Positions 28,147-36,568 of a stretch of DNA of 64,000 bases are shown piece by piece. A model generated the notes under the pieces. It made no database searches. It was not told the DNA's origin and saw only the letters and a program-made list of their open reading frames with translations. The stretch covers positions 434,001 through 498,000 of the forward strand of contig CAWFHZ010000007.1 in NCBI GenBank assembly GCA_963815785.1. Direction: 5' to 3'. The first letter of the stretch is position 1; each line of letters begins with the position of its first letter. The DNA comes from DATFVA01 sp963815785 (GTDB lineage Bacteria > Bacteroidota > Ignavibacteria > Ignavibacteriales > Ignavibacteriaceae). Both the position numbers and the translations under genes were made by a program.

Positions 28147-30993
28147 ATGAGGAGGCATCTACCTATACTTGTTCTGCTGACAATATTGATCGGCTGGACA
28201 ATGAACTCATTCGCTCAATTACAGAACCCGGATCCAAGAATGTGGAGTATCCACTTTCCTAAAACCGGTCAATTTTATGATGTTCCGGCGGGAAACCTGG
28301 AATATCAAAATCCAAATCATCAAACTAAAGTTTTCACATTCCGTGATGAAGTTGTTGGAGTAGCACCTAACTTCCGTGTGCACCCAAGCAATGCTTCTCA
28401 AAGTGAAGTTCCAATCTCACGTGGTTTGGATCCGAATATTTTATTTGCTTCGGCAAACGTTTTCATTTCAAGCTCTTTCTTCTTCAGTGAAGGAGTTTAC
28501 GTTTCAACTGATGGCGGTAATAACTGGTTCGGACACGATACCTGTACTGCTGCACCAATTTCAGATCACGGCGGAGATCCGGGTCCGGGTGTGGGTCCGG
28601 ATGGAACATTATATATGTCTTATCTGCCGGGTTCATACAATTCAATTAAAGTTGCCTACTCAACTAATTTCGGAACTACCTGGTCAACAGGCGCAGTTCT
28701 TGAGTCAGGTTCAATGGACAAAAACTTAACTGCAGTTGATAATGTGGCAGGAAGTCCTTACCTGGGAAATGCTTATGTAGTATGGTCTGATTTTAGCCAA
28801 TCATCTCCTTCGGCAACAGTTTCTCGCAGCACAAATGGCGGTGTAAACTGGTCAGCATACCAGCATATTAACACTTCTGCTGCTTCTCATTATTCACAGG
28901 GTGTAAATCCTGTTGTTGGTCCCGGCGGTGTTGTTTATGTTGCATGGCAGAATCCGGTTTCAGGTTCTCCTTATACAGGAGATTTTGTAGGACTTGGAAA
29001 ATCTACAGATGGCGGTGTTACATGGACATACAACAATAATATTTATGACTGTAACGGAATCAGAGGCACTCTTGCTAATAAATCAGGTATAAGAGTTAAT
29101 GATTTTCCGTGGATGGCTGTTGATAATTCAGGCGGACCAAGAAACGGCTGGTTATATATTGTTACAGCAGAAAAAAATCTTGCACCAGCAGGCAGCGATC
29201 CTGATATTACCATGCACGTTTCATCAGACGGCGGTACAACATGGTCTGCCGGTATAAGAGTTAACCAGGACGCAGTTAACAATGGTAAAGATCAGTATAT
29301 GCCTGCAGTTTGTGTAGGGGAAGACGGCGCAGTTAACGTAGTTTATTATGATAGCCGTAATACTACATCCGACTCAGCTGAAGTCTGGGTTTCAAGGTCA
29401 GTTGACGGTGGTGCAACATTTATTGATTTCCCGGTAAGTGATCATAGGTTTAAACCAGCTCCTATATCTGGTTTAGCTGGTGGTTACCAGGGTGATTATA
29501 TCGGCATAGTTGAGGCAAACGGAGTTGTTTATCCTTACTGGTGTGATAACGTAACAGGAATTTACCAGGCATGGACAACACAGGTAGTATTTGGTCCCCC
29601 GTGCGGTGTGGAAACTGCATCTAATCCAAATCCTGTTTCAGGTGCAACTGATGTTGATATAAATCTTTCTCAGCTTTCATGGACAAATGGTGCTGGCGCT
29701 AACAGTAACGAACTTTATTTTGGTACAAATCCAACAGCATTAGTTCTGGTACAGTCAGGATCTTTATCAACTTCATGGAATATTGACCCCAGCTATTTAC
29801 CACTCAATTATTATACAAACTATTACTGGAAGGTTGTTGAAGTCGGCGACACCTGTAATTCAAGCACAACCTTTTCCTTTAAGACAATGCAGGATCCTAA
29901 TTTCCATATGGTTACAGATACTCTATATCCGCAGAGTGCTGATTATTGGACAGGAACTACCGATGGTGCTACAAAAACTCAGGTTAGTCTTATAAATGCG
30001 ATCAATACTGAATTAGGCTGGGCTGCATTCGATATAAGCAGTATCCCGGTTGGTTCGACAGTTTTGTCGGCAAAATTTGGGGGATATCTGTACGATAATG
30101 GCTGGCCATACTGGAGTATCACACCTATGGGTGCTGTAAATCCGGTAACAGACGCTGCAGCAGATATATACACTCAGGTAAATAATAACTATACGCAGGG
30201 TCTGGCATATAGTTTTAATCAGGAATCAGGAGCTTTGCAAAATAATGCTTACCTGAATCGTGATTTAACCGATGGTAATGCAGTAGCCGATCTGCAAAGT
30301 GCAGTAACATCCCAACAGGGATGGTTTGCTGTTGGTATTGTAGATTGGGATTTCTCTACCAGCTTTTATGTTGAATTCCAAGGATGGGCTGAAGCAAATC
30401 CGCCATTTATAATTGTTGACTACTTCTACATTACTCCTGTTGAACTAACTTCATTTACTGCTGCTGCAAATAATGGAGTTGTTTCATTAAGCTGGCAGAC
30501 TGCAACTGAGACAAATAACAAAGGCTTTGAAGTTGAACGTAAATCAGCCAATGGTGAATTTGTTAAAGTTGGATATATAGCCGGACACGGAACTACAACA
30601 GAACCAAAGAGCTATTCATATTCAGACAACGATCTGAAATCAGGAAATTACTCTTACAGGTTGAAACAGGTTGATTTTAACGGATCTTCAAGCTACTCAA
30701 AAGAAGTTGAAGTTGAAGTCACAGTTCCTGCATCATTCTCATTACAGCAGAACTATCCTAATCCATTCAACCCGACTACAATGATCCAGTACTCTATTCC
30801 TTCTGATCAGGTAGTAAGATTGAATGTATATAATCTTCTTGGTCAAAAAGTAATGACACTTGTAAATGAATCACAAAAAGCAGGACAGCATCAGGTCAGC
30901 TTTAATGCTTCAAACTTTGCAAGCGGTGTTTACTTCTATAAACTTGAAGCTGGAGCTCAATCATCAATTAAGAAAATGATTTTAATGAAATAA
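28147..30993 (+). CDS. Large secreted sialidase-like/Asp-box propeller protein with T9SS sorting domain
   Basis: 948 residues. A signal peptide (LPILVLLTILIGWTMNSFAQ) precedes a propeller region (about 85-480) with Asp-box-type turns VSTDGGNNWF, RSTNGGVNWS, KSTDGGVTW, VSSDGGTTWS and RSVDGGATF, as in sialidase-like folds. It continues with a beta-sandwich (ASNPNPVSGATDVDINLSQL, about 490-575), a second module (SADYWTGTTDGATKTQ), an FN3-like VELTSFTAAANNG...VSLSWQTA and a sorting domain with NYPNPFNPTTMIQY and ASGVYFYKLEAG. No sialidase catalytic Tyr/Glu set is identifiable. It has a strong RBS and its own terminator. Confidence 0.88.
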   Translation: MRRHLPILVLLTILIGWTMNSFAQLQNPDPRMWSIHFPKTGQFYDVPAGNLEYQNPNHQTKVFTFRDEVVGVAPNFRVHPSNASQSEVPISRGLDPNILFASANVFISSSFFFSEGVYVSTDGGNNWFGHDTCTAAPISDHGGDPGPGVGPDGTLYMSYLPGSYNSIKVAYSTNFGTTWSTGAVLESGSMDKNLTAVDNVAGSPYLGNAYVVWSDFSQSSPSATVSRSTNGGVNWSAYQHINTSAASHYSQGVNPVVGPGGVVYVAWQNPVSGSPYTGDFVGLGKSTDGGVTWTYNNNIYDCNGIRGTLANKSGIRVNDFPWMAVDNSGGPRNGWLYIVTAEKNLAPAGSDPDITMHVSSDGGTTWSAGIRVNQDAVNNGKDQYMPAVCVGEDGAVNVVYYDSRNTTSDSAEVWVSRSVDGGATFIDFPVSDHRFKPAPISGLAGGYQGDYIGIVEANGVVYPYWCDNVTGIYQAWTTQVVFGPPCGVETASNPNPVSGATDVDINLSQLSWTNGAGANSNELYFGTNPTALVLVQSGSLSTSWNIDPSYLPLNYYTNYYWKVVEVGDTCNSSTTFSFKTMQDPNFHMVTDTLYPQSADYWTGTTDGATKTQVSLINAINTELGWAAFDISSIPVGSTVLSAKFGGYLYDNGWPYWSITPMGAVNPVTDAAADIYTQVNNNYTQGLAYSFNQESGALQNNAYLNRDLTDGNAVADLQSAVTSQQGWFAVGIVDWDFSTSFYVEFQGWAEANPPFIIVDYFYITPVELTSFTAAANNGVVSLSWQTATETNNKGFEVERKSANGEFVKVGYIAGHGTTTEPKSYSYSDNDLKSGNYSYRLKQVDFNGSSSYSKEVEVEVTVPASFSLQQNYPNPFNPTTMIQYSIPSDQVVRLNVYNLLGQKVMTLVNESQKAGQHQVSFNASNFASGVYFYKLEAGAQSSIKKMILMK

Positions 30994-31017
30994 TATTCTG
31001 AATCATTTCTTTTAATT

Positions 31018-31048
31018 AAGGCTGCTCTTTTAGGGCAGCCTTTTTTTT
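31018..31048 (+). terminator. Intrinsic terminator of the 948-aa propeller gene
   Basis: Eight-base stem AAGGCTGC (31018-31025) and GCAGCCTT (31035-31042) with a 9-nt loop, running into an uninterrupted T tract to 31048. It lies 25 nt past the stop at 30993. A textbook rho-independent terminator. Confidence 0.88.
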
Positions 31049-31142
31049 CGAATTTTTAATATTATACATTAACTTTCAACAGCATAATTTGGATTAAATT
31101 TATATTTTTGAAAGTTCCCTCAATTAAAGTGTATAAATAAAT

Positions 31143-32429
31143 ATGAATAGAATTATCGGAATTGTTTTATTTTTTATTCTCCTGAACTTTTCAATTTTTC
31201 CCCAAAATTTTTGGGAGAAAATTAATAGTCCTACATCGAAAACTTTAAATTCCATAGTATTCCTGGATAGTCTTAACGGCTGGGTTGCCGGAGATTCCGG
31301 TTTAATTATTCATACTTCTGATGGCGGGGAGAATTGGGAAACTCAATTTGGTAATGATTCATTAAATGTTGTAAGTATTTATTTTGTAAATCAGGAAAAA
31401 GGCTGGGCTTCTGCGTGGAATAGTGTGTATGAACCGTATGGCACTTTTATTTTAACTACTACAAACGGCGGATTAAACTGGAATTCTACTCAATTGCGAA
31501 TTGGCGAAGCTTTTGTCAATTCATTTTATTTCCTGGATACCTTAACCGGATTTGCGGTGGGTTATCCCGGTGTTTTTCTCAGAACTACAGATGGCGGTAC
31601 TTCATGGAGGCATGTTGATCTTGATTCCTCAATTATCGCTGGATTTCCACCATATTCTATAAAATTTCTTACTCCCCAATACGGTTACGCGTGCGGAGGA
31701 GTACGAGATATTGCCGGCGTAGTCTGGAGAACTACTGACGGAGGATTAAACTGGACGACTGTTGTGGACTCACTTTCAGCAGAACCATTTTTTACTATTC
31801 AAATATTTGATTCTTTGCATGTAATGGTAATGGGTGGCGATCCTGAATTTGGTGCAAGCCTGGTAGAAACAACAGACGGTGGTGACACCTGGGAATACAG
31901 AACCCTGGGAATACTTTGGTACCCTGTTGATGCTGAGTACAGAACATCAACCGAAGGTTGGGCTCCGCTGGGTCCAAAGTTGAGGTTTTTATTTACTACT
32001 GATTCAGGTCAAAACTGGTCCGAATTACAAACACCTGATTCTACAAGTGTAACCCGCTTAAGTTTTCCTGATTCGATTCACGGATTTGGGATAGGGAATA
32101 ATGGAGATATTATTAAATATGTTTATCAAAAACCGAATGAAATAAATTCTGATGTGGAAAAAATAATTTCGTTCAATCTTGAACAGAATTTTCCGAATCC
32201 TTTTAATCCTGTTACAACGATCAGCTACACTATGCCAAATAACGGTAATGTAACGTTAAAGGTGTATAACGTACTTGGAAAAGAAATTAAAACCCTGGTA
32301 AATGAATACAAACAATCCGGAACTTATAATGTTCAGTTTGATGGAAGCAAATTATCAAGCGGAATATATTTGTATAAAATTCAGGCAGGAGATTTTACGC
32401 AGGTAAAAAAAATGATATTACTAAAATAG
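31143..32429 (+). CDS. Secreted YCF48/BNR-like propeller protein with T9SS sorting domain
   Basis: 428 residues with a signal peptide (MNRIIGIVLFFILLNFSIFPQ). A single propeller (about 25-320) is built of repeats like LDSLNGWVAGDSG-HTSDGGENW, LTTTNGGLNW, RTTDGGTSW, RTTDGGLNW and ETTDGGDTW. This pattern is typical of YCF48/HCF136-like and Asp-box proteins. The sorting domain follows (EQNFPNPFNPVTTISY, LGKEIKTLVNEYKQSG, LSSGIYLYKIQAG, KKMILLK). It sits 150 nt downstream of the other propeller gene but past a terminator, so it is transcribed separately. The binding partner is unknown. It ends close to the convergent helicase gene. Confidence 0.87.
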   Translation: MNRIIGIVLFFILLNFSIFPQNFWEKINSPTSKTLNSIVFLDSLNGWVAGDSGLIIHTSDGGENWETQFGNDSLNVVSIYFVNQEKGWASAWNSVYEPYGTFILTTTNGGLNWNSTQLRIGEAFVNSFYFLDTLTGFAVGYPGVFLRTTDGGTSWRHVDLDSSIIAGFPPYSIKFLTPQYGYACGGVRDIAGVVWRTTDGGLNWTTVVDSLSAEPFFTIQIFDSLHVMVMGGDPEFGASLVETTDGGDTWEYRTLGILWYPVDAEYRTSTEGWAPLGPKLRFLFTTDSGQNWSELQTPDSTSVTRLSFPDSIHGFGIGNNGDIIKYVYQKPNEINSDVEKIISFNLEQNFPNPFNPVTTISYTMPNNGNVTLKVYNVLGKEIKTLVNEYKQSGTYNVQFDGSKLSSGIYLYKIQAGDFTQVKKMILLK

Positions 32430-32482
32430 AATTTTTGTGTTTTATTAGCTCTGCCGTAAATAACATTTCAATTAAGAAATAA

Positions 32483-34510
32483 CTATTCCCATTCATCTTC
32501 AAGAAGCCAGCCTTCAGCAAGCTCCTGTTTAATCCCTGTAATAAATCTTGAAGGTTTGGATAAAGTCATTCCGGCTTCACGGTCGAACATATTCATCGGG
32601 TAAGTAATAAAAAGATTCTGCTTTGCCCTGGTAGAGGCAACATACATTAGTCTTCTTTCTTCTTCCAATGCATCTGGATTATCGGCTGATCTGTATGAAG
32701 GGAAGAATCCTTCAACAGCATGAATGATAAATACAGAATGCCATTCAAGACCTTTAGCAGAATGAATAGTTGAAAGAGTAAGAAATTCTTCCTCTTTATC
32801 TGACGGTCCGATATCTACCACACTGTCTATTATTGGTTCAATCGCCATATCTGCAAGCAGTACATCCAGAGATTTATAGTTTTCAGAAATATTCTGAAAG
32901 ATTTCCATGTCCTTATTTCTTTTATTAAAATCATCATACTTCTGTTTAAAGATCGGATGATAGTAATCAAGTACCTGCTGAAGCTTTTCTGATGGAAGTG
33001 ATTTTTCCGTGTGAATCTTGTATAAAAGCTGAAACAAATTAACCATCTTATCATTGTATTTAAATGAGGGCTGCTGATCAGGACTTGATTTAATCGATAA
33101 TCTTGCAAGAGCTAATTCATCCAGAATTTTTTGTGCCGTTTTAGGTCCTACTCCTTCGTGTAAAAGCAACACCCTGTACCAGCTGACAATGTCTTTAGGA
33201 TTAGCTGCAATTCTAAGGAATGCAAGAACATCCTTAATGTGGGCTGCTTCAATAAATTTCATTCCTCCGAATTTCTGAAAGGGAATATTTGCCTTGGATA
33301 ATTCTATTTCCAGATCGAAAGAGAAAAATGATGATCTGAAAAGAACCGCAATATCATTTAGTGGAACACCTTCTTCTCTCAGCTCAAGAACTTTCTCTAC
33401 AATAAATTTTGATTGCAGATTTTCAGTGGAAGCAGCAATAATATTAGGCAGTGCATTCCCGGGTTTTCTCGTGAATAAATGTTTTTCATATTTTTCTGCG
33501 GCATGCTCAATAATATGATTTGTGAAATCAAGTACTGGCTGAATGCTGCGGAAATTTTCTTCGAGCTTTATGATTTTAACATCTTTAAAGAGTTTAGGAA
33601 ACTCCATTATATTTTTAAAATTTGCACCTCTGAAGGAATAAATAGATTGTGAATCATCACCAACAACCATAAGATTATTGTTATGCTGAGTTAATCCCTG
33701 TACTATTTCCGCCTGTAATTTATTTGTGTCCTGGTATTCATCTACCATTACAAAATTAATTGAGGATAATAAATTTTTTGAACCCGGAGAAAGTTCATTT
33801 AGAAACTTGTTCAGGTAAACGAGCAGATCATCATAATCAAATAGATTGTTTTTCTTTTTGTACTCTTCAAACACTTTTTTAATTGCCAGCATTTTATCCA
33901 GCTGCTCAACAAAATGAGGATAGCTTTCTTCTATTATATCTTCAACTCTTCTCCCGGTATTTACACTCAGGCTGTAAACTTTATTCAAAGTTTGTTTGTT
34001 TGGAAAGCGTTTTTCTTTTCCAACCAACCCGGACTGGTTTCTTATGAGGTTGATTACATCTTCACTATCTCCCTGGTCCAGAATAGTAAATGAAGGATTT
34101 ATCCCCATTGCTTTTGCATATTTGCGCAAAGTTAAATTAGCAAATGAATGGAAAGTTCCGCCTCTTATTTTTGAACAACGGTTATCAAGAAGAATAGATG
34201 CACGGTTCATCATTTCATTTGCAGCTTTCCGTGTAAAAGTAAGCAGCACTATTGATTGGGGATCATAACCGGTTTCAACAAGCCGGGCAACACGATAAAC
34301 AAGTGTTCTCGTTTTTCCTGTACCGGCGCCGGCAATTATTAAATAGGCTCCTTCAACTGCAGAGGCAGCCTCAAACTGTGCAGGATTTAATTCGTTCTCA
34401 TAATTAATAACAAACCGGGTCTCATCTGTTTCACGTTTTTCAAAGCCTTTCTGCAAGACAGGAAGACCCGTTTCATTTACTCTTTTTAATTTGTATTTCT
34501 TCTGAATCAT
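32483..34510 (-). CDS. UvrD/PcrA-type superfamily 1A DNA helicase
   Basis: 675 residues. SF1A helicase motifs in order: Q-motif LNPAQFEAA, Walker A AGAGTGKTRTL, Ia LLTFTRKAANEMM, II VMVDEYQDTN, III VVGDDSQSIYSFRGA, IV LEENFRSIQPVLDF, V LSTIHSAKGLEWHSVF and VI EERRLMYVASTRAKQNL. It unwinds DNA 3'-5' in repair or recombination. It is close to PcrA/UvrD in layout, but residues 1-38 form an unusual basic leader (KYKLKRVNETGLPVLQKGF). It is the third gene of an overlapping operon: its start overlaps the stop of the heptad-repeat gene by 4 nt. Transcription with floA is unusual for a repair helicase. Confidence 0.92.
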   Translation of the reverse strand: MIQKKYKLKRVNETGLPVLQKGFEKRETDETRFVINYENELNPAQFEAASAVEGAYLIIAGAGTGKTRTLVYRVARLVETGYDPQSIVLLTFTRKAANEMMNRASILLDNRCSKIRGGTFHSFANLTLRKYAKAMGINPSFTILDQGDSEDVINLIRNQSGLVGKEKRFPNKQTLNKVYSLSVNTGRRVEDIIEESYPHFVEQLDKMLAIKKVFEEYKKKNNLFDYDDLLVYLNKFLNELSPGSKNLLSSINFVMVDEYQDTNKLQAEIVQGLTQHNNNLMVVGDDSQSIYSFRGANFKNIMEFPKLFKDVKIIKLEENFRSIQPVLDFTNHIIEHAAEKYEKHLFTRKPGNALPNIIAASTENLQSKFIVEKVLELREEGVPLNDIAVLFRSSFFSFDLEIELSKANIPFQKFGGMKFIEAAHIKDVLAFLRIAANPKDIVSWYRVLLLHEGVGPKTAQKILDELALARLSIKSSPDQQPSFKYNDKMVNLFQLLYKIHTEKSLPSEKLQQVLDYYHPIFKQKYDDFNKRNKDMEIFQNISENYKSLDVLLADMAIEPIIDSVVDIGPSDKEEEFLTLSTIHSAKGLEWHSVFIIHAVEGFFPSYRSADNPDALEEERRLMYVASTRAKQNLFITYPMNMFDREAGMTLSKPSRFITGIKQELAEGWLLEDEWE

Positions 34511-35157
34511 CTGTGCGGATATCTTGCTCTCTCTTTAAGATAGACGGGCTTTCCTAATATTTCTGTTATTAAAATATATTCCTGTAATGTTTGAGTTGAG
34601 TATAAATTTTTTCTTAACCCTCTGAATGTATAATATTCTTCCTCATATCTTTCTGCAAGCATTCGTTCAAATTTTTCAGCTTCTTTTTCTATGGTAGCAT
34701 CTACTTTTGGAGGTCTTTTATAACTAGTGATTTGATGCCAGCTTTTTTCAAGTTCATGATCAGTAACCGATTGCTCATGCCATTCCTCATCTTCTGTGTG
34801 CCACTCCTTATTTTCAGAATGCCATTCTTTATTCTCCGTATGCCACTCTTTATCTTCGGTATGCTCTTCAACAGGAACAGTTCTCATTTTTGCTTTTTCA
34901 ATTTCCGATTCCATTTTACGACCCGGAGTTGGAATTGTTTTTCCATCTTTAAAGAGTCCTTCTATCTCTTTAACAATATCATATTGAACTTCTTTTCTTT
35001 TCTGTGACTCTTCACTTGAATAATTATCTATTTGCCGCGGACCGGGAGAGTTAGAAGGGCGCTGCGGAGTTTTATCATTATCCTTTTTCTTAAACATCGA
35101 GTTCAGGAATGAAATTATAATTATGATAAAAATTAATATTTGGAAAAAATTATCCAT
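34507..35157 (-). CDS. Membrane-anchored protein with EWH heptad repeats, unknown function
   Basis: 216 residues. One N-terminal TM helix (about 5-21: FQILIFIIIIISFLNSM) is followed by a charged, Pro/Ser-rich cytoplasmic stretch. Residues 99-126 are four consecutive heptads of the form H-T/S-E-D/N-K/E-E-W. A helical C-terminal region (about 150-216) contains EKFERMLAERYEEEYYTFRGLRK. I recognise no family. It starts at the floA stop and ends overlapping the helicase start, so all three are translationally coupled. The Trp/His/acid repeats could bind metal or mediate self-association; that is speculation. The name of the repeat is descriptive only. Confidence 0.7.
   Translation of the reverse strand: MDNFFQILIFIIIIISFLNSMFKKKDNDKTPQRPSNSPGPRQIDNYSSEESQKRKEVQYDIVKEIEGLFKDGKTIPTPGRKMESEIEKAKMRTVPVEEHTEDKEWHTENKEWHSENKEWHTEDEEWHEQSVTDHELEKSWHQITSYKRPPKVDATIEKEAEKFERMLAERYEEEYYTFRGLRKNLYSTQTLQEYILITEILGKPVYLKERARYPHR
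34780..34863 (-). repeat. Four tandem 21-bp coding repeats (EWH heptads)
   Basis: Eighty-four bases coding four in-frame seven-residue units: HTEDKEW, HTENKEW, HSENKEW, HTEDEEW. The DNA copies differ at a few positions, so they are older than a fresh slippage event. Perfect multiples of three suggest selection to keep frame, with copy number potentially variable. Confidence 0.9.
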
Positions 35158-36146
35158 CAGTTATCTTTATCTTTCTTTCGTTCAGGTTTTGCAATCGCGG
35201 TTCTCATATCTGTATCTGATTGAATATTTTTCATACCATAATAATCCATAATCCCAAGGTTTCCTGATCTGAATGCATCAGCCATCGCTTTAGGTATTTC
35301 CGCTTCAGCTTCAACAACCCTTGCACGCTGTTTAGCTACTTCTGCAATGTTTTCCTGTTCGGTTGCAACTGCGGCAGCTCTTCTTTCTTCTGCTTTTGCA
35401 CGGGCTATTTTAAGATCAGCTTCTGCCTGGTCGGTTTGCAATTTTGCACCAATGTTTTCACCAACATCAACATCTGCTATATCAATAGAAAGTATCTCAA
35501 AAGCAGTTCCTGAATCAAGTCCTTTTGCTAGAACACTTTTAGAAATTCTGTCGGGATTTTCAAGCACGTGCTTATGTGAATCACTCGAACCAATTGTTGA
35601 AACTATTCCTTCACCAACTCTTGCCAGTATTGTCGCTTCACCGGCACCGCCGACTAATCTTTCTATATTCGCGCGAACAGTTATTCTTGCAATTGCTTTC
35701 AACTGAATTCCATCTTTAGCTACTGCGGCAACAACCGGAGTTTCAATAACCTTCGGGATTACTGACATTTTTACTGCTTCTAAGACATCTCTGCCTGCCA
35801 GATCGATCGCAGTTGCACGCTCAAATGTCAGACCCAGATTTGCTTTATCTGCTGAGACAAGTGCATTTATTACTTTAACTACATTTCCTCCGGCAAGATA
35901 ATGTGCTTCAAGCTTGTTCTGTTCAACCTTTATTCCTGCTTTTGTTGCAGTAATCATACTTCTTACAACCACTACAGGTGGAACTTTTCGAAGTCTCATC
36001 CCAATAAGATCTTTGAATATTTTCATTTTTACCCCGGAAAAGTAGGCTGTAATGAATAATCCAATTGGAACGAAATAAAGAAAAACCATTAAAAAAAGAA
36101 GTATTGCTATAATAATTACAATTGATAGTCCTGTTAATGCTTCCAT
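35157..36146 (-). CDS. floA: Flotillin-like protein FloA
   Basis: 329 residues. An N-terminal membrane hairpin (about 4-35) is followed by an SPFH/flotillin domain (GMRLRKVPPVVVVRSMITATKAGI, AIDLAGRDVLEAVKMSVIPKV) and a long Ala/Glu helical coiled coil (about 235-300: ADLKIARAKAEERRAAAVATEQ). It ends in a charged tail. FloA oligomerises on the inner membrane and organises functional microdomains for secretion and signalling proteins. The start has GGAG upstream. In Bacillus the partner is the NfeD-like protein YqeZ; no NfeD gene is adjacent here. It heads the floA / heptad-repeat / helicase operon. Confidence 0.93.
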   Translation of the reverse strand: MEALTGLSIVIIIAILLFLMVFLYFVPIGLFITAYFSGVKMKIFKDLIGMRLRKVPPVVVVRSMITATKAGIKVEQNKLEAHYLAGGNVVKVINALVSADKANLGLTFERATAIDLAGRDVLEAVKMSVIPKVIETPVVAAVAKDGIQLKAIARITVRANIERLVGGAGEATILARVGEGIVSTIGSSDSHKHVLENPDRISKSVLAKGLDSGTAFEILSIDIADVDVGENIGAKLQTDQAEADLKIARAKAEERRAAAVATEQENIAEVAKQRARVVEAEAEIPKAMADAFRSGNLGIMDYYGMKNIQSDTDMRTAIAKPERKKDKDN

Positions 36147-36568
36147 GAGGGTTCTCCAAGAAAATTTAAATGGATTTTAATTTTAATATATATTTGCTTT
36201 ATTAGCAAAAATATGAAAAAGTTTTTCTGTCAGCTTTATTGAGAACCTGTTTTCTTTAGATTCCCACAATTAGAACGATTAATTTTCAAATGAAAATTAA
36301 AGCGGGATTTTGACCCATTATTCAATTGCAACAATTCTCACTTCTGATGGTATAATAATTGTTTAATTTATTTGGAAATAGTACGGAATTAAAGTTCTTA
36401 AAAATTTGTTTATATAATTTGAAAGCATTTAACAGGCATTTTTAATAGTAATAAATGAGAGATTGTTTGAATTTTAGCTATCTTGATTGAAGTATTATCT
36501 ATTTATATATTAACAAAGTCGTTTAGCGCAGAGTGAAAATCTCTCTTAATTGAAAGCAAGGAAATATT
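36147..36568. other. 422-bp divergent intergenic region between floA and clpC
   Basis: Promoter-bearing space for two divergent transcripts. It has no open frame of note and no RNA gene I can see. A small palindrome AATTTTCA-AA-TGAAAATT (36281-36298) could be an operator, but its A/T-rich sequence is expected by chance here. AAGCAAGGA (36553-36561) precedes the clpC ATG. I see no CtsR- or CIRCE-type operator. Confidence 0.4.
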
